Positions 16,780 to 26,610 are shown, counted from the first letter of the stretch. The stretch is DNA of 51,006 bases from Tanticharoenia sakaeratensis NBRC 103193 (GCF_000963885.1 NZ_BALE01000011.1:1-51006), one strand, 5' to 3'. Translations and numbers: made by a program. Notes: a model not told the origin generated them from the sequence alone.

Positions 16780-18048
16780 TCACTGGATCATCGCAATGGT
16801 TGTCTGCATCAGCTGATCGGCCGTGGAGACGACCTTGGAATTGGCGCCGTAGGCCTGCTGCGCCACGATCAACTGGGTCAGGTCGCCGGTCAGATCGGTA
16901 GTCGAGCTTTCGGTCGATCCGGTCTCAAGGGAGCCCGCGGCTCCGGTGTTGACCGCATTTTCCGTAGGGCCGCCGGAAGCCTCGGTTGCGGTGTATGCCT
17001 GTCCGTCCGCCGGTGCGAGCCCGTTGGGATTGGCGAAGGTTGCCAGCGGGATCTTGCCGACGAGCTGGGACAGGCCGTTGTTGAACGTCGCCATCACCGA
17101 GCCGTCCGACTGCATCGACAGGCCCTGGAACGTGCCGGAGGTCACGCTGTCGGTCGTCATCGTGGCGTCGGACGCGGTCGATGTCGTGGTGGTTGAAAGC
17201 GCAATGCCGCTCGACTGGCCGATCGTGCCGAGATTGACCGTCATGTCCTGCGGGCTTCCGGTGAAGCTGAAGCTTCCGGTCGCGCCCGACGTGCTTTCAC
17301 TGCCGACGGATGCCAGGGTGCCGTCCGAATTGAAGGTGACAGCTGTGCTGTTCGTGGGATCGGCACTGTTGGACACTGTCCAGTCCAGGGGATTGGTCGT
17401 GCTCTGCTGCCAGTTGAGGCCGACGGATTGCGGCGTGCCCTGTGCGCTGTACGCGGTGGCAGTCGTCTGCGTGCTTGCGCCGCTCGTCGTCGAGGAGCCG
17501 ATCGTGCCGCTGACCGTCATCGTCGTGGATTCGGTCGGCGTGAAGGCGACGTTCTGGATCTGCAGCGGCTGGAGCGTCGTGCCCATCTGGCCGTTCGTGC
17601 CGACCTGATAGCCTTCCAGATACTGGCCGGACGTGTTCACGAGGTAGCCGTTCGCATCGCGCGAGAAATCGCCGTTGCGCGTGTAGTACTGCTGTCCGCT
17701 GAAAGTCGGGCTGCTGGAGGCGGACGAACCGCTGGCTTCCTGCACGTTGAAGAAGCCGTTGCCCGAGATCGCGAGTGCCAGTGCGTTCGTGCTCGAGGTG
17801 ATGGTGCCCTGAACATCGTTGCGCTGGATGGTGTTGGCCGCCACGCTGTCGCTGTAGGAGCCGCCGCCGTCGTTCAGCGTGCCGCTGTTGCCGCTCGCGC
17901 TGTTGGTGACAAAATCCTCGAACGCCGTGTCCGTCGCCTTGTAGCCGACGGTCTGGCTGTTGGAGATGTTGTTGCTCAGGTTGCTGAAGGCCTGCGACTG
18001 CGCGTTCAGCCCGCTGACGGCCGTATCGAGAGAGCTGAAGATCGACAT
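16780..18048 (-). CDS. flgE: Flagellar hook protein FlgE
   Basis: 422 residues. The N-terminal block SGLNAQSQAFSNLSNNISN then TVGYK and the C-terminal LIVAQQAYGANSKVVSTADQLM are the conserved rod/hook signatures; the middle domain is Ser/Thr-rich. The start MSIFSSLDT was chosen because AAGGACC lies upstream; a longer start at 18072 would add eight residues before the family N-terminus. It forms the flexible hook. First gene of the flgE-flgK-flgL operon. No hook-capping flgD or length-control fliK gene is next to it, so the rest of the flagellar set lies elsewhere. Confidence 0.93.
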   Translation of the reverse strand: MSIFSSLDTAVSGLNAQSQAFSNLSNNISNSQTVGYKATDTAFEDFVTNSASGNSGTLNDGGGSYSDSVAANTIQRNDVQGTITSSTNALALAISGNGFFNVQEASGSSASSSPTFSGQQYYTRNGDFSRDANGYLVNTSGQYLEGYQVGTNGQMGTTLQPLQIQNVAFTPTESTTMTVSGTIGSSTTSGASTQTTATAYSAQGTPQSVGLNWQQSTTNPLDWTVSNSADPTNSTAVTFNSDGTLASVGSESTSGATGSFSFTGSPQDMTVNLGTIGQSSGIALSTTTTSTASDATMTTDSVTSGTFQGLSMQSDGSVMATFNNGLSQLVGKIPLATFANPNGLAPADGQAYTATEASGGPTENAVNTGAAGSLETGSTESSTTDLTGDLTQLIVAQQAYGANSKVVSTADQLMQTTIAMIQ

Positions 18049-18157
18049 CGAACGGTCCTTCACCATGCCCATGCCTGTTCAGCCCTGCTCGGGCGGCATG
18101 CGAGGATGACGGTAGCGATCGATGGTTAAGAAAGTGTTGCCGGTCTGCGGAAACGAT

Positions 18158-18856
18158 TCAGGCCTGCCGCATCCGTGCCCGTGGCGCAGGCGCCGTCCGG
18201 AAGGCGAACACGCGGTCCCGGCCCAGCAGGAACAGTTGCGCGCCGCGCGGATAAAGGCCGGCGATCGCGGGATCGCGGACGTCCAGCCCGCCCGTGTAGG
18301 TCCCGAAGGCCGGCAGGATCATGCGTGTGTCGTCTGCGATGAAGCAGGGGCGCGAGATGGTCTGGCCGCGTGTCTGGACCTGCGCCTTCGGATGCAGATG
18401 GCCCGCCATTTCAGGATCGGTGCAGACGCCATCTCGCGGGATGTGGCGCAGGGTGAAGGGTTCGCAGGCGAGTTCGTCGCAGGATCGGCCGGGCAGCGTT
18501 TCGGGCGGATCGGGATCGTGGTTGCCGGTGATCCAGACGAGGTCCAGCCCCTCGGCGATCCGGAGCAGGCGCGCGCGATCGGCGGGATTGAGGCGAAGGG
18601 CCGCCGCGCGATCATGGAAGCTGTCGCCCAGGGCCACCAGCATGGCCGGTGCGTAACGGCGGCGCAGGAGCGCAAGACGGTCCAGGGTCAGGGCCGTGTC
18701 GTACGGCGGCAGCAGCATGCCGCGCCGTGCGAACGCCGTGCCTTTTTCCAGATGCAGGTCGGCTGCGATCAGCATGCGCCGGGCCGGCCAGTACACGGCG
18801 CCTGCCGGGTCGAGCATCAGACGCTCGCCCGCCATATGCAGGGGGGCGGCCGTCAT
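18158..18856 (-). CDS. pdeM: Ligase-associated DNA damage response endonuclease PdeM
   Basis: 232-residue calcineurin-type metallophosphoesterase. All metal-binding motifs are visible: DLHLEKG (33-39), GDSFHD (77-82), GNHDP (111-115) and GHLHP (152-156). In this family (named for the P. putida-type enzyme) it is a manganese-dependent nuclease encoded with an Lhr helicase, an exonuclease and an ATP-dependent ligase. Its ATG overlaps the helicase stop as ATGA, so the two are translated together. A longer in-frame reading to 19543 only follows the helicase gene in another frame and was not used. Confidence 0.92.
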   Translation of the reverse strand: MTAAPLHMAGERLMLDPAGAVYWPARRMLIAADLHLEKGTAFARRGMLLPPYDTALTLDRLALLRRRYAPAMLVALGDSFHDRAAALRLNPADRARLLRIAEGLDLVWITGNHDPDPPETLPGRSCDELACEPFTLRHIPRDGVCTDPEMAGHLHPKAQVQTRGQTISRPCFIADDTRMILPAFGTYTGGLDVRDPAIAGLYPRGAQLFLLGRDRVFAFRTAPAPRARMRQA

Positions 18857-21294
18857 GCGCTTTCGCTCATGCCTTCCGCGATCAGCTGTTCGGCTTCTGC
18901 CAGCAAGTCTTCTTCCCCCGCGCCATGCGCTATGCGTTCGCGCCCTATTTCCAGCAGGACCGGCACGGCCAGTGGCGAGACGCGCGGCAGACGCACATGT
19001 ACGGTCCTGCCCGCAGCCCGGCGCAGCATGTGGGCGATGCGTCCGAGGTCGGTCAAGCCCGCGGCGGCATCGGCGCGGGTCGCACGCAGCAGGACGTGAT
19101 CCGGTTCGTGCTGGCGCAGCACGTCGTAGAGAAGGTCGGAGTTGATCGTGACCTGACGCCGGTTCTTCTCGGCGCCGGGCGCCTTGCGCTCGATCAGGCC
19201 CGCGATCACGGCAACGGTGCGAAAGGTGCGGCGCAGCATGGCGCTGTCGGCCATCCAGGCGTCCAGATCGTCGCCCAGCATGTCCTCGGCGAAAAGGGCC
19301 GCCATGTCCTGCGGCTCGTGCGCGCACCAGCAGGCCAGCACATAATCCGTGGTGACGAAGCCCAGCGGCCCGGCACCGGCGCGTTCTAGACGACGCGTCA
19401 GCAGCATGCCCAGCGTCTGATGTGCGTTGCGTCCCTCGAAACAGTAGGCGACGAGGTACCACCGGCCGCCGCGCGGGAATGTCTCGACCAGCAGGTCGTC
19501 CTCGCCCGGCAGGCGCGACCGGCGTGCCTGAAGGGCCAGCCATTCCTGCACCGGCACCGGCAGAAGCGGCCAGAGATCGGGGTCGTGCAGGATGCGTCGC
19601 ACGCGATCGGCGAGGTTGGTCGAGAGCGGCAGGCGGCCGCCTTCATAGATCGGCACGCGCGGTTCGCCTCCGGTGCCGGGCGTGACCTCCACCGCCGTCT
19701 CGCGCAGCCCTTCGAAGCGCAGCAGTCGTCCCCCGAACAGGAACGTGTCGCCCGGCACGAGCTGGGCTGCGAAACCCTCTTCCACCTCGCCCAGCACGCC
19801 GCCGCGTCGCTGGCGGACGCGCAGCATGGGGGCTTCCACGATCGTGCCGATGTTCATCCGGTATTGCCGGGCCACGCGCTCGTCCCGCACCCAGACCAAG
19901 CCGATCGCATCCGTGAACAGCTTCCGATGACGGTCATAGGCCTGAAGCGCATAGCCGCCGTCAGCCACGAAGCGCAGCGTATCGTCGAAATCCTGGCGAG
20001 AAAGCCGGGCGTAGGGTGCGGCCGTGCGCACCTCGGCATAGAGGTCGTCAGGCAGGAACGGCGCGCTGCAGGCCATGCCGAGCAGATGCTGCGCCAGCAC
20101 GTCGAGCCCGCCGGGACGTGGCGGATCACCATCCAGCGCCATCTCCGCGACACCTTCACGCGCGGCCTCGCATTCCAGCACCTCGAACCGGTTGGCGGGC
20201 ACGAGGATGGCGCGCGAGGCGGCATCCATGCGGTGATTGGCGCGGCCGATGCGCTGCAACAGGCGAGAGACCCCCTTGGGCGCACCGACCTGGATGACCT
20301 GATCGACGCCTGCCCAGTCGATGCCGAGATCGAGCGAGGACGTGGCGACCACGGCGCGCAGGCGCCCCGCGGCCATGGCGTCTTCCACGCGCCGTCTCTG
20401 CTCGGGATCGAGGCTGCCGTGATGCATTGCGATCGGCAGCGTCTCGTCATTGTGGCGCCACAGCGCGTCGAAGAGGAGTTCGGCCTGCGCGCGCGTGTTG
20501 ACGAACACGATCGTCATGCCGCTTGCCTTGATCGCCGCCAGAATGGCCGGGGCCGCGAACAGGCCCATATGGCCCGACCAGGGCAGGGTCCGGTCGCGCG
20601 GGCCCGATGGTTCGGGCACGAGGATGCCGATCTCGGGCGGGGCGCCCTGTGCGCCCGTGATCCGCCGCACGCGGGCGGGATCGCCGTTCGGCGCGATATA
20701 GGCGGCGATGGCGTCGGGATGGGCTACGGTTGCCGAGAGACCGACGAGCCGGAGGTCGGGTGCGAGACGCGACAGACGCGCGGTGCACAATGCGAGTTGA
20801 TCGCCGCGCTTGGTGCCCGCGATCGCGTGGATCTCGTCAAGGATCACGCAGGACAGTCCTTCGAACATCTCGTCCGCTTCCGGCAGCGACAGCAGAAGGG
20901 CCAGGCTTTCGGGCGTCGTCAGCAGGATATCGGGCGGGATCTCGCGCTGGCGCTTGCGCTGGGTCTGCGACGTGTCGCCGGTGCGGGTCTCGATCCGGAT
21001 GGGCAGGCCCATGTCGTCGATCGGATCGATCAGGTTACGGGCGATATCCTGTGCCAGCGCCTTCAGCGGACTGACATAGACCGTATGGATCTTGCCCGAC
21101 GAGCCGTGCTTCGCGAGGTCCACGAGGCTCGGGAGAAAGCCCGCCAGCGTCTTGCCGCCACCCGTCGGCGCAACCAGAAGCGCAGACTGTCCGCTGGCCG
21201 CGGCGTCGAGCATGGCGCGCTGGTGCGGGCGGGGTGTCCAGCCGCGGGCGGCGAACCAGGTTGCGAAGGCATCGGGCAGGAGATCGGTCGTCAC
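18853..21294 (-). CDS. Ligase-associated DEXH-box helicase (Lhr-Core type)
   Basis: 813 residues, the size of the Lhr-Core helicases. Walker A is APTGGGKT (about 42-49), Walker B DEIH (153-156), motif III LSATVA, and motif VI QRIGRANHR. The C-terminal half carries the Lhr winged-helix and DUF4175-like region ending in a Glu-rich tail. It is an ATP-driven 3-prime to 5-prime translocase in the ligase-associated repair module. The start is GTG at 21294 with no evident ribosome site, so it could be leaderless; about 100 bases separate it from the divergent transhydrogenase gene. Forms an operon with pdeM by ATGA overlap. Confidence 0.93.
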   Translation of the reverse strand: MTTDLLPDAFATWFAARGWTPRPHQRAMLDAAASGQSALLVAPTGGGKTLAGFLPSLVDLAKHGSSGKIHTVYVSPLKALAQDIARNLIDPIDDMGLPIRIETRTGDTSQTQRKRQREIPPDILLTTPESLALLLSLPEADEMFEGLSCVILDEIHAIAGTKRGDQLALCTARLSRLAPDLRLVGLSATVAHPDAIAAYIAPNGDPARVRRITGAQGAPPEIGILVPEPSGPRDRTLPWSGHMGLFAAPAILAAIKASGMTIVFVNTRAQAELLFDALWRHNDETLPIAMHHGSLDPEQRRRVEDAMAAGRLRAVVATSSLDLGIDWAGVDQVIQVGAPKGVSRLLQRIGRANHRMDAASRAILVPANRFEVLECEAAREGVAEMALDGDPPRPGGLDVLAQHLLGMACSAPFLPDDLYAEVRTAAPYARLSRQDFDDTLRFVADGGYALQAYDRHRKLFTDAIGLVWVRDERVARQYRMNIGTIVEAPMLRVRQRRGGVLGEVEEGFAAQLVPGDTFLFGGRLLRFEGLRETAVEVTPGTGGEPRVPIYEGGRLPLSTNLADRVRRILHDPDLWPLLPVPVQEWLALQARRSRLPGEDDLLVETFPRGGRWYLVAYCFEGRNAHQTLGMLLTRRLERAGAGPLGFVTTDYVLACWCAHEPQDMAALFAEDMLGDDLDAWMADSAMLRRTFRTVAVIAGLIERKAPGAEKNRRQVTINSDLLYDVLRQHEPDHVLLRATRADAAAGLTDLGRIAHMLRRAAGRTVHVRLPRVSPLAVPVLLEIGRERIAHGAGEEDLLAEAEQLIAEGMSESA

Positions 21295-21395
21295 CGGACC
21301 AAGATGGGGGCACTTGCGGCCCTGGCAAAGAGTGGTTTCGCGAACGGTCCGGGTATTCGGGCGTTCTGTTCGGGGCGCAACCGCTGGAGATGCCG

Positions 21396-22835
21396 ATGAC
21401 CGGGTCCTTCGACTATGATCTGCTGGTGATCGGGAGCGGGCCGTCGGGCCGCAGGGCTGCCGTGCAGGCCTCCAAGTTCGGACGATCCGTGCTCGTCGTG
21501 GACGCCAATCCGCGGGTCGGCGGTGTGTCGGTCCATACCGGGACGATCCCGTCGAAGACGCTGCGCGAGACCGTGCTGAACCTGACCGGCTGGCGGGAGC
21601 GCGGCTTCTACGGCATGGCCTACCGGGTCAAGAAGGACATCGGGGCGGGCGACCTGCAGGCCCGGCTGACGAAGACGCTCGATTACGAGGTCGATGTCCT
21701 CGATCATCAGTTCTCGCGCAATGGCGTGCAGGTCGAGCGAGGGTTCGCGCGGTTTCTCGATCGGCACCGGATCGAGATTCTCGGAGAAGCCGGGCATTCG
21801 CATGTCGTGAGCGCCGACAAGATCGTGATCGCGGTCGGCACCACGCCGTATCGGCCGTCCAACGTCCCGTTCGACGGCAAGACCGTGCTCGACAGCGACG
21901 ACATCGTGCGTCTCTCGCAGCTTCCACGATCACTCACGGTCATCGGCGGCGGTGTCATCGGCATCGAATATGCGACGATCTTCAGTGCGCTCGACGTGCG
22001 CGTGACCGTCGTGGAGGCACGCGACACCATCCTCGACTTCATCGACCGCGAGACGGTCGCCGATTTCATGCATCAGTTGCGGGACCGGGGCATGAATTTT
22101 CGCCTGGGCGCACCACTGGAGGAAATCCGGATCGAGGCGGGGCAGCCGGTGGCGCTCCTCGACGGCGGGCGGCGCGTCCGTTCGGAAATGCTTCTGTTCA
22201 CCGGCGGCCGCACGGGTGCGACCGAACGCCTCGATCTTGCGGCCTGCGGCCTTGAGGCAGACAAGCGCGGTCGCCTGAAAGTCGATCCGGACACGTTCGA
22301 GACCGAGGTTCCGGGCATCTATGCCACGGGCGACGTCATCGGCTTCCCGTCGCTGGCCTCGACCTCGCTGGAACAGGGGCGGATCGCGGCCTGTCATGCC
22401 TGCGGCGAGGCTTTGCCGGCGGCGCCCAGTTTCTTTCCCTATGGTATCTATTCGGTGCCGGAAATCTCGACTGTGGGTCTGACGGAAGAGCAGGCCCGGG
22501 CGCAGGGCATTCCGTACGAATGCGGGATTGCGCGTCTGCGCGAGACGTCGCGCGGGCATATCATGGGATTGTCGGGCGGAATGCTGAAGCTCGTGATCGC
22601 GCTCGACACACGCAAGCTGCTCGGCGTGCATATCGTGGGCGAGAGCGCGACCGAGCTGATTCACATCGGTCAGGCCGTTCTGAACTTTGGCGGCACGTTC
22701 GATTATTTTATCGACGCGACCTTCAATTACCCGACATTGGCAGAAGCCTACAAGGTGGCGGCACTGGATGCCTGGAACCGGATCACGCCGCGTCGGGACG
22801 AGCTGGCGCATGCCGGATCGGTGCCCATGTCGTGA
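21396..22835 (+). CDS. sthA: Soluble (Si-specific) NAD(P) transhydrogenase
   Basis: 479-residue flavoprotein of the pyridine nucleotide-disulfide oxidoreductase fold. The FAD motif VIGSGPSG is at 11-18 and the NAD(P) motif VIGGGVIGIEYA follows mid-chain. The place where disulfide reductases have a CxxxxC pair reads VSVHTGTIPSK, with no cysteines, which marks SthA. It moves reducing equivalents between NADPH and NADH in the cytosol. The second of two close ATGs is taken as start because GGAG lies six bases before it. The stop overlaps the GTG start of the repair exonuclease as GTGA, so a redox gene is coupled to a DNA repair operon. Confidence 0.92.
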   Translation: MTGSFDYDLLVIGSGPSGRRAAVQASKFGRSVLVVDANPRVGGVSVHTGTIPSKTLRETVLNLTGWRERGFYGMAYRVKKDIGAGDLQARLTKTLDYEVDVLDHQFSRNGVQVERGFARFLDRHRIEILGEAGHSHVVSADKIVIAVGTTPYRPSNVPFDGKTVLDSDDIVRLSQLPRSLTVIGGGVIGIEYATIFSALDVRVTVVEARDTILDFIDRETVADFMHQLRDRGMNFRLGAPLEEIRIEAGQPVALLDGGRRVRSEMLLFTGGRTGATERLDLAACGLEADKRGRLKVDPDTFETEVPGIYATGDVIGFPSLASTSLEQGRIAACHACGEALPAAPSFFPYGIYSVPEISTVGLTEEQARAQGIPYECGIARLRETSRGHIMGLSGGMLKLVIALDTRKLLGVHIVGESATELIHIGQAVLNFGGTFDYFIDATFNYPTLAEAYKVAALDAWNRITPRRDELAHAGSVPMS

Positions 22836-23848
22836 GCGGGGTCATCTCGTGGCTTCAGCCACGTCCGGAAGGATTGTATTGCGTACCAGGAAATTTCTTC
22901 ATCGATCCGCTCAGGCCGGTTGCACGCGCGGTAATCACGCATGGGCATGCCGATCATGCCCGGCCGGAGCAGGACAGGGTGCTCGCAACGCCCGAGACCC
23001 TCGCCATCATGCGTACGCGCATGGGCGAGGACCGGGCGGGGAAGACGCAGCAGGCCCTGCGTTATGGCGAGACCCTGGCGCTCGGGGGTGTGTCCCTGCG
23101 TCTGGCACCGGCCGGGCATGTTCTGGGCAGCGCACAGGTCGTGATGGAGCATGCCGGCCAGCGTGCCGTGGTGAGCGGCGATTACAAACGCGCGGCCGAT
23201 CCGACCTGCACGCCGTTCGAGCCGGTGACGTGCGACCTGTTCGTCACCGAGGCGACATTCGCACTTCCCGTGTTCCGGCATCCCGACCCGATGCACGAGA
23301 TCGGAAAACTGCTTCACAACATGACGCTGTTTCCGGAGCGTACGCATGCGATCGGGGCTTATGGCCTCGGAAAGTGCCAGCGTGTCATCGCATTGCTCCG
23401 GCAGGCCGGGTATGACGCGCCGATCTATCTGCATGGCGCCCTCCTGCCGGTCTGCGCGCTTTATCAGGAATTCGGCGTGGATCTGGGCGATCTGCGGCCG
23501 GCGACAGGCGAAGCCAAGGCAGCCTTGCGGGGCGCACTCGTCATCGGTCCTCCGGCGGCAGTGACGGATCGGTGGGCGCGGCGGATGGCCGATCCGGTTG
23601 TCTGCATGGCGTCGGGCTGGATGCGCGTGCGTCAGCGTGCACGGGCCCGCGGCGTGGAATTGCCTCTCGTCATCAGCGATCATGCGGATTGGGACGAACT
23701 GCTGATGACGTGTTCCGAGGTCGGCGCCGAGGAGATCTGGGTGACGCATGGACGGGAGGACGCGCTGATCCACGCGCTGTCGTTGCGGCAGATCAGGGGG
23801 CGTGCGCTGCGGCTTCTGGGATATGGCGACGAGGACGAAGCGGAATGA
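22832..23848 (+). CDS. Ligase-associated DNA damage response exonuclease
   Basis: 338-residue metallo-beta-lactamase/beta-CASP nuclease. The metal-binding motif HGHADH is at 37-42; later blocks GHVLGSAQV and VVSGDYKR fit the fold, and ISDHAD supplies the late ligand. It belongs to the exonuclease group always found with the ligase, Lhr helicase and PdeM. Start is GTG at 22832, overlapping the sthA stop in a GTGA arrangement; an apparent longer frame reaching back to 22520 is only the sthA gene in another frame. The stop overlaps the ligase ATG. Confidence 0.92.
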   Translation: MSGVISWLQPRPEGLYCVPGNFFIDPLRPVARAVITHGHADHARPEQDRVLATPETLAIMRTRMGEDRAGKTQQALRYGETLALGGVSLRLAPAGHVLGSAQVVMEHAGQRAVVSGDYKRAADPTCTPFEPVTCDLFVTEATFALPVFRHPDPMHEIGKLLHNMTLFPERTHAIGAYGLGKCQRVIALLRQAGYDAPIYLHGALLPVCALYQEFGVDLGDLRPATGEAKAALRGALVIGPPAAVTDRWARRMADPVVCMASGWMRVRQRARARGVELPLVISDHADWDELLMTCSEVGAEEIWVTHGREDALIHALSLRQIRGRALRLLGYGDEDEAE

Positions 23849-25440
23849 TCGCGTTTGCGAGCTTGCTGGAGCGGCTGATCTTCACGCCGTCGCGCAATGC
23901 GAAGATCGCCTTGCTGCGCGATTATTTTACAACGGCGCCGGACCCGGACCGTGGCTATGCCTTGGCGGCGATGGCGGGTGCGTTGTCGTTCTCCGCGGCC
24001 AAGCCCGGGCTGATCCGCGCCCTTGCGGCCGAGCGCATGGACCCGGTCCTGTTCGATCTTTCCTATGACTATGTCGGCGACCTTGCGGAGACCGTGGCCC
24101 TGATGTGGCAGGTTGATGCAGGCCGGCCGGATCGTGTCGCGCCTTCGCTCGGCGATGTCGTGATGGCGCTGGAGACGACGCCGAAAGCAGCCCTTCCGGA
24201 TCTCGTGGGCGCATGGCTCGATGCATCGGAATCGAGCGAGCGGTTCGCCATTCTCAAGCTGATTACCGGGGCCTTGCGTGTCGGTGCGTCGGCGCGGCTG
24301 GCCAAGACGGCGCTTGCCGAGATCGCGGGCGTGCCGACCGATGACATCGAGGAGGTGTGGCATGGGCTGGCCCCGCCTTATGATGCGCTGTTTGCCTGGA
24401 TCGAAGGACGCGGCGCGCGGCCTGACATGGCGGATGCGCCGGTGTTTCGCCCGACCATGCTGGCGCAGCCCCTGGACGAGGCGGAACTCGATCGTTTTGT
24501 GGCGTCGGAATGGCGGGCGGAATGGAAATGGGATGGCATCCGCGTGCAGCTCGTTCGCACGGCGCAGGGAGCCAGGCTGTATACCCGCACGGCGGACGAT
24601 ATTGGGAACGGCTTTCCGGAAATCGTGCAGGCCATGGACGATATGACGGAAGATGCCGTTCTGGACGGCGAACTTCTGGTCATGCAGGACGGCGAGCCCG
24701 CACCATTCTCGAGCTTGCAGCAGCGCCTGAACCGCAAGTCTCCGGGACCTGCCATGCTGCGGAATTTCCCGGCCGGTGTCAGACTGTATGACATCCTGTT
24801 CGACGGCACGGAGGACGTGCGCGGTCTTGGCTTCGATGCCCGTCGTGCCCGGCTCGAAGCATGGTTCGCGCGTGTGCGGCCCAAGCGCATGGATCTGTCG
24901 CCGCTGGTCGATTTCGCCAATATGGACGCCCTTGCGGAAATCCGTGCCGGCGCACGCGCTGCGGCCATCGAGGGGCTGATGCTCAAGCGGGCCGACAGTC
25001 CGTATCTGGCCGGTCGGCCGCGCGGGCCTTGGTGGAAATGGAAGCGCGAGGCGCTGACCGTCGATGCGGTCATGATGTATGCGCAGCGCGGGCACGGACG
25101 CCGCAGTTCGTATTATTCGGACTATACGTTCGGGCTGTGGCGCGTGGGTGAAGACGGCGTCGATGAACTCGTGCCGATCGGCAAGGCCTATTCAGGCATC
25201 ACCGACGAGGAACTGGCATTTCTTGACCGGTGGGTGCGCAATCACACGATCGGGCGGTTCGGGCCGGTGCGTGAAGTCGAGAAATCCCTCGTCCTGGAAG
25301 TCGCTTTTGACGCGGCCCAGCGTTCCGCACGGCACAAGAGCGGTGTGGCGCTCCGGTTCCCGAGGATTGCGCGCATCCGCACAGACAAGCCGGCGCACGA
25401 GGCGGACCGGCTTGCGGAATTCGTGGCGCAGACTCTGTAG
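23845..25440 (+). CDS. ATP-dependent DNA ligase, Lhr-associated type
   Basis: 531 residues. An N-terminal helical DNA-binding domain (1 to about 200) precedes the nucleotidyltransferase core with K228 in EWKWDGIR as the adenylated lysine. Later motifs are ELLVMQDG (III), MLKRADSPY (IV) and PWWKWKRE (V), then an OB domain ending near LRFPRIARIRTDK. It seals nicks using ATP, in contrast to the NAD-dependent housekeeping LigA. It ends the sthA-exonuclease-ligase operon (ATGA overlap) and completes the four-gene repair module with the divergent helicase/pdeM pair. Confidence 0.94.
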   Translation: MIAFASLLERLIFTPSRNAKIALLRDYFTTAPDPDRGYALAAMAGALSFSAAKPGLIRALAAERMDPVLFDLSYDYVGDLAETVALMWQVDAGRPDRVAPSLGDVVMALETTPKAALPDLVGAWLDASESSERFAILKLITGALRVGASARLAKTALAEIAGVPTDDIEEVWHGLAPPYDALFAWIEGRGARPDMADAPVFRPTMLAQPLDEAELDRFVASEWRAEWKWDGIRVQLVRTAQGARLYTRTADDIGNGFPEIVQAMDDMTEDAVLDGELLVMQDGEPAPFSSLQQRLNRKSPGPAMLRNFPAGVRLYDILFDGTEDVRGLGFDARRARLEAWFARVRPKRMDLSPLVDFANMDALAEIRAGARAAAIEGLMLKRADSPYLAGRPRGPWWKWKREALTVDAVMMYAQRGHGRRSSYYSDYTFGLWRVGEDGVDELVPIGKAYSGITDEELAFLDRWVRNHTIGRFGPVREVEKSLVLEVAFDAAQRSARHKSGVALRFPRIARIRTDKPAHEADRLAEFVAQTL

Positions 25441-25471
25441 GATTCCGGACACGCTGCCATGCGGTGTGCAT

Positions 25472-26491
25472 TCAGAACGTGAGCTGTACTTTCATGGCCC
25501 GGGTGCGGTCCGAAGCCTGATCGAATGCCGCGACCGCATCCTGCATGGGAAACCGGTGTGTGATCAGCGCGTCGAGATTGGCCCGTCCCGAGTCCAGAAG
25601 CGAAACCGCGATACCGAACTCGTCGCGGAACCTGAAGGAGCCTTTCAGGGTGATCTCGCGCGCCACGACGGTGCTTTGCGGCAGGGACACTTCGCCGCCC
25701 AGCCCGACCTGCACGACGGTGCCGCAGGGATGCATCACGGCAAGCCCCGCCGCAAGCGCGCGTTCGTTGCCTGAGCATTCGATCATGACGTCGATCGTGC
25801 CCTGATATTCCGAGAGGGCCTCCGGGTCGGCGCGCATGTCGATCGTCCGGTCCGCGCCGAGCGTACGGGCGATCTCCAGCGGCTGCGGCACCACGTCCGT
25901 TGCGACGATCTCGAGGGCGCCGTGAAGACGGGCAGCAGCGATGGCAAGCACGCCGATCGGACCGCATCCCGTCACCAGAACCCGCTTGCCCAGCAGGCTG
26001 CCGGCGCGGCTGACGGCGTGAAGCGCCACGGCGAAGGGTTCGGCCATGGAAAGGGTGGAGGTGCTTGCACGGGTGCCGACGAAGCATTGGCTGGCGTCGC
26101 ACACGAGTTCCTCGCGGAAGCCGCCCTGAACATGTGGCGTGCGCATTGCGCTGCCGTAAAAACGCATGTCGGTGCAGTGATTGAACAAACCGTTGCGGCA
26201 CATCGCGCAGTGGCCGCACGGCCGGCTCGGATTGACGGCAACGTGATCGCCCACCGCAAGTTTGTCGACGTCGGGACCGAGTTCGACGATCGTGCCCGCG
26301 ATCTCGTGCCCGATCACCATCGGTTCGCGCACCCTGATCGCGCCGAACCCGCCATGGTGGTAGTAATGCAGGTCCGAGCCGCAGATGCCGCCGGCCTCGA
26401 TACGAACGCGGACCTGTCCCGGTCCTGGGCGTTCAGCCTCGTATGGCGTGACGCGCAGGTCATGGGGGGCGTGGATAACGACTGCGTGCAT
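25472..26491 (-). CDS. L-idonate 5-dehydrogenase-like zinc alcohol dehydrogenase
   Basis: 339 residues, medium-chain dehydrogenase. Catalytic zinc ligands lie in GICGSDLHYYHHGG and GHEIAG, and the structural zinc site is the four-Cys cluster CGHCAMCRNGLFNHC. The Rossmann motif is VTGCGPIGVLA. Sequence blocks such as SDLHYYHHGGFG and VNPSRPCG are those of IdnD, which interconverts L-idonate and 5-ketogluconate, a reaction fitting acetic acid bacteria; related polyol substrates are possible. GGAGAG stands five bases before the ATG. Convergent with the ligase gene, 31 bases apart. The usual idnO partner is not adjacent. Confidence 0.88.
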   Translation of the reverse strand: MHAVVIHAPHDLRVTPYEAERPGPGQVRVRIEAGGICGSDLHYYHHGGFGAIRVREPMVIGHEIAGTIVELGPDVDKLAVGDHVAVNPSRPCGHCAMCRNGLFNHCTDMRFYGSAMRTPHVQGGFREELVCDASQCFVGTRASTSTLSMAEPFAVALHAVSRAGSLLGKRVLVTGCGPIGVLAIAAARLHGALEIVATDVVPQPLEIARTLGADRTIDMRADPEALSEYQGTIDVMIECSGNERALAAGLAVMHPCGTVVQVGLGGEVSLPQSTVVAREITLKGSFRFRDEFGIAVSLLDSGRANLDALITHRFPMQDAVAAFDQASDRTRAMKVQLTF

Positions 26492-26610
26492 CAGGGCTCT
26501 CCAGAAATTTGCGGACAGAGACCTAATGCAGAAAGTCGTGGATCAGGGCCTCAAGAAGACGTGGGGCACGGTTTCGTGTCGTCAGGGCGTCCTTCTGCGC
26601 ACGTTCCGGA

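Noticed and set aside
18857-19543. N-terminal extension of PdeM
   Set aside because: The longer frame reads the helicase gene in another frame; the family N-terminus and ATGA overlap place the start at 18856.
19420-21399. 659-codon open frame antisense to the Lhr helicase gene
   Set aside because: Shadow of the helicase frame; no recognisable domain.
23680-25095. 471-codon open frame antisense to the ATP-dependent ligase
   Set aside because: Overlaps the ligase core motifs in a mirrored frame and has no independent signal.
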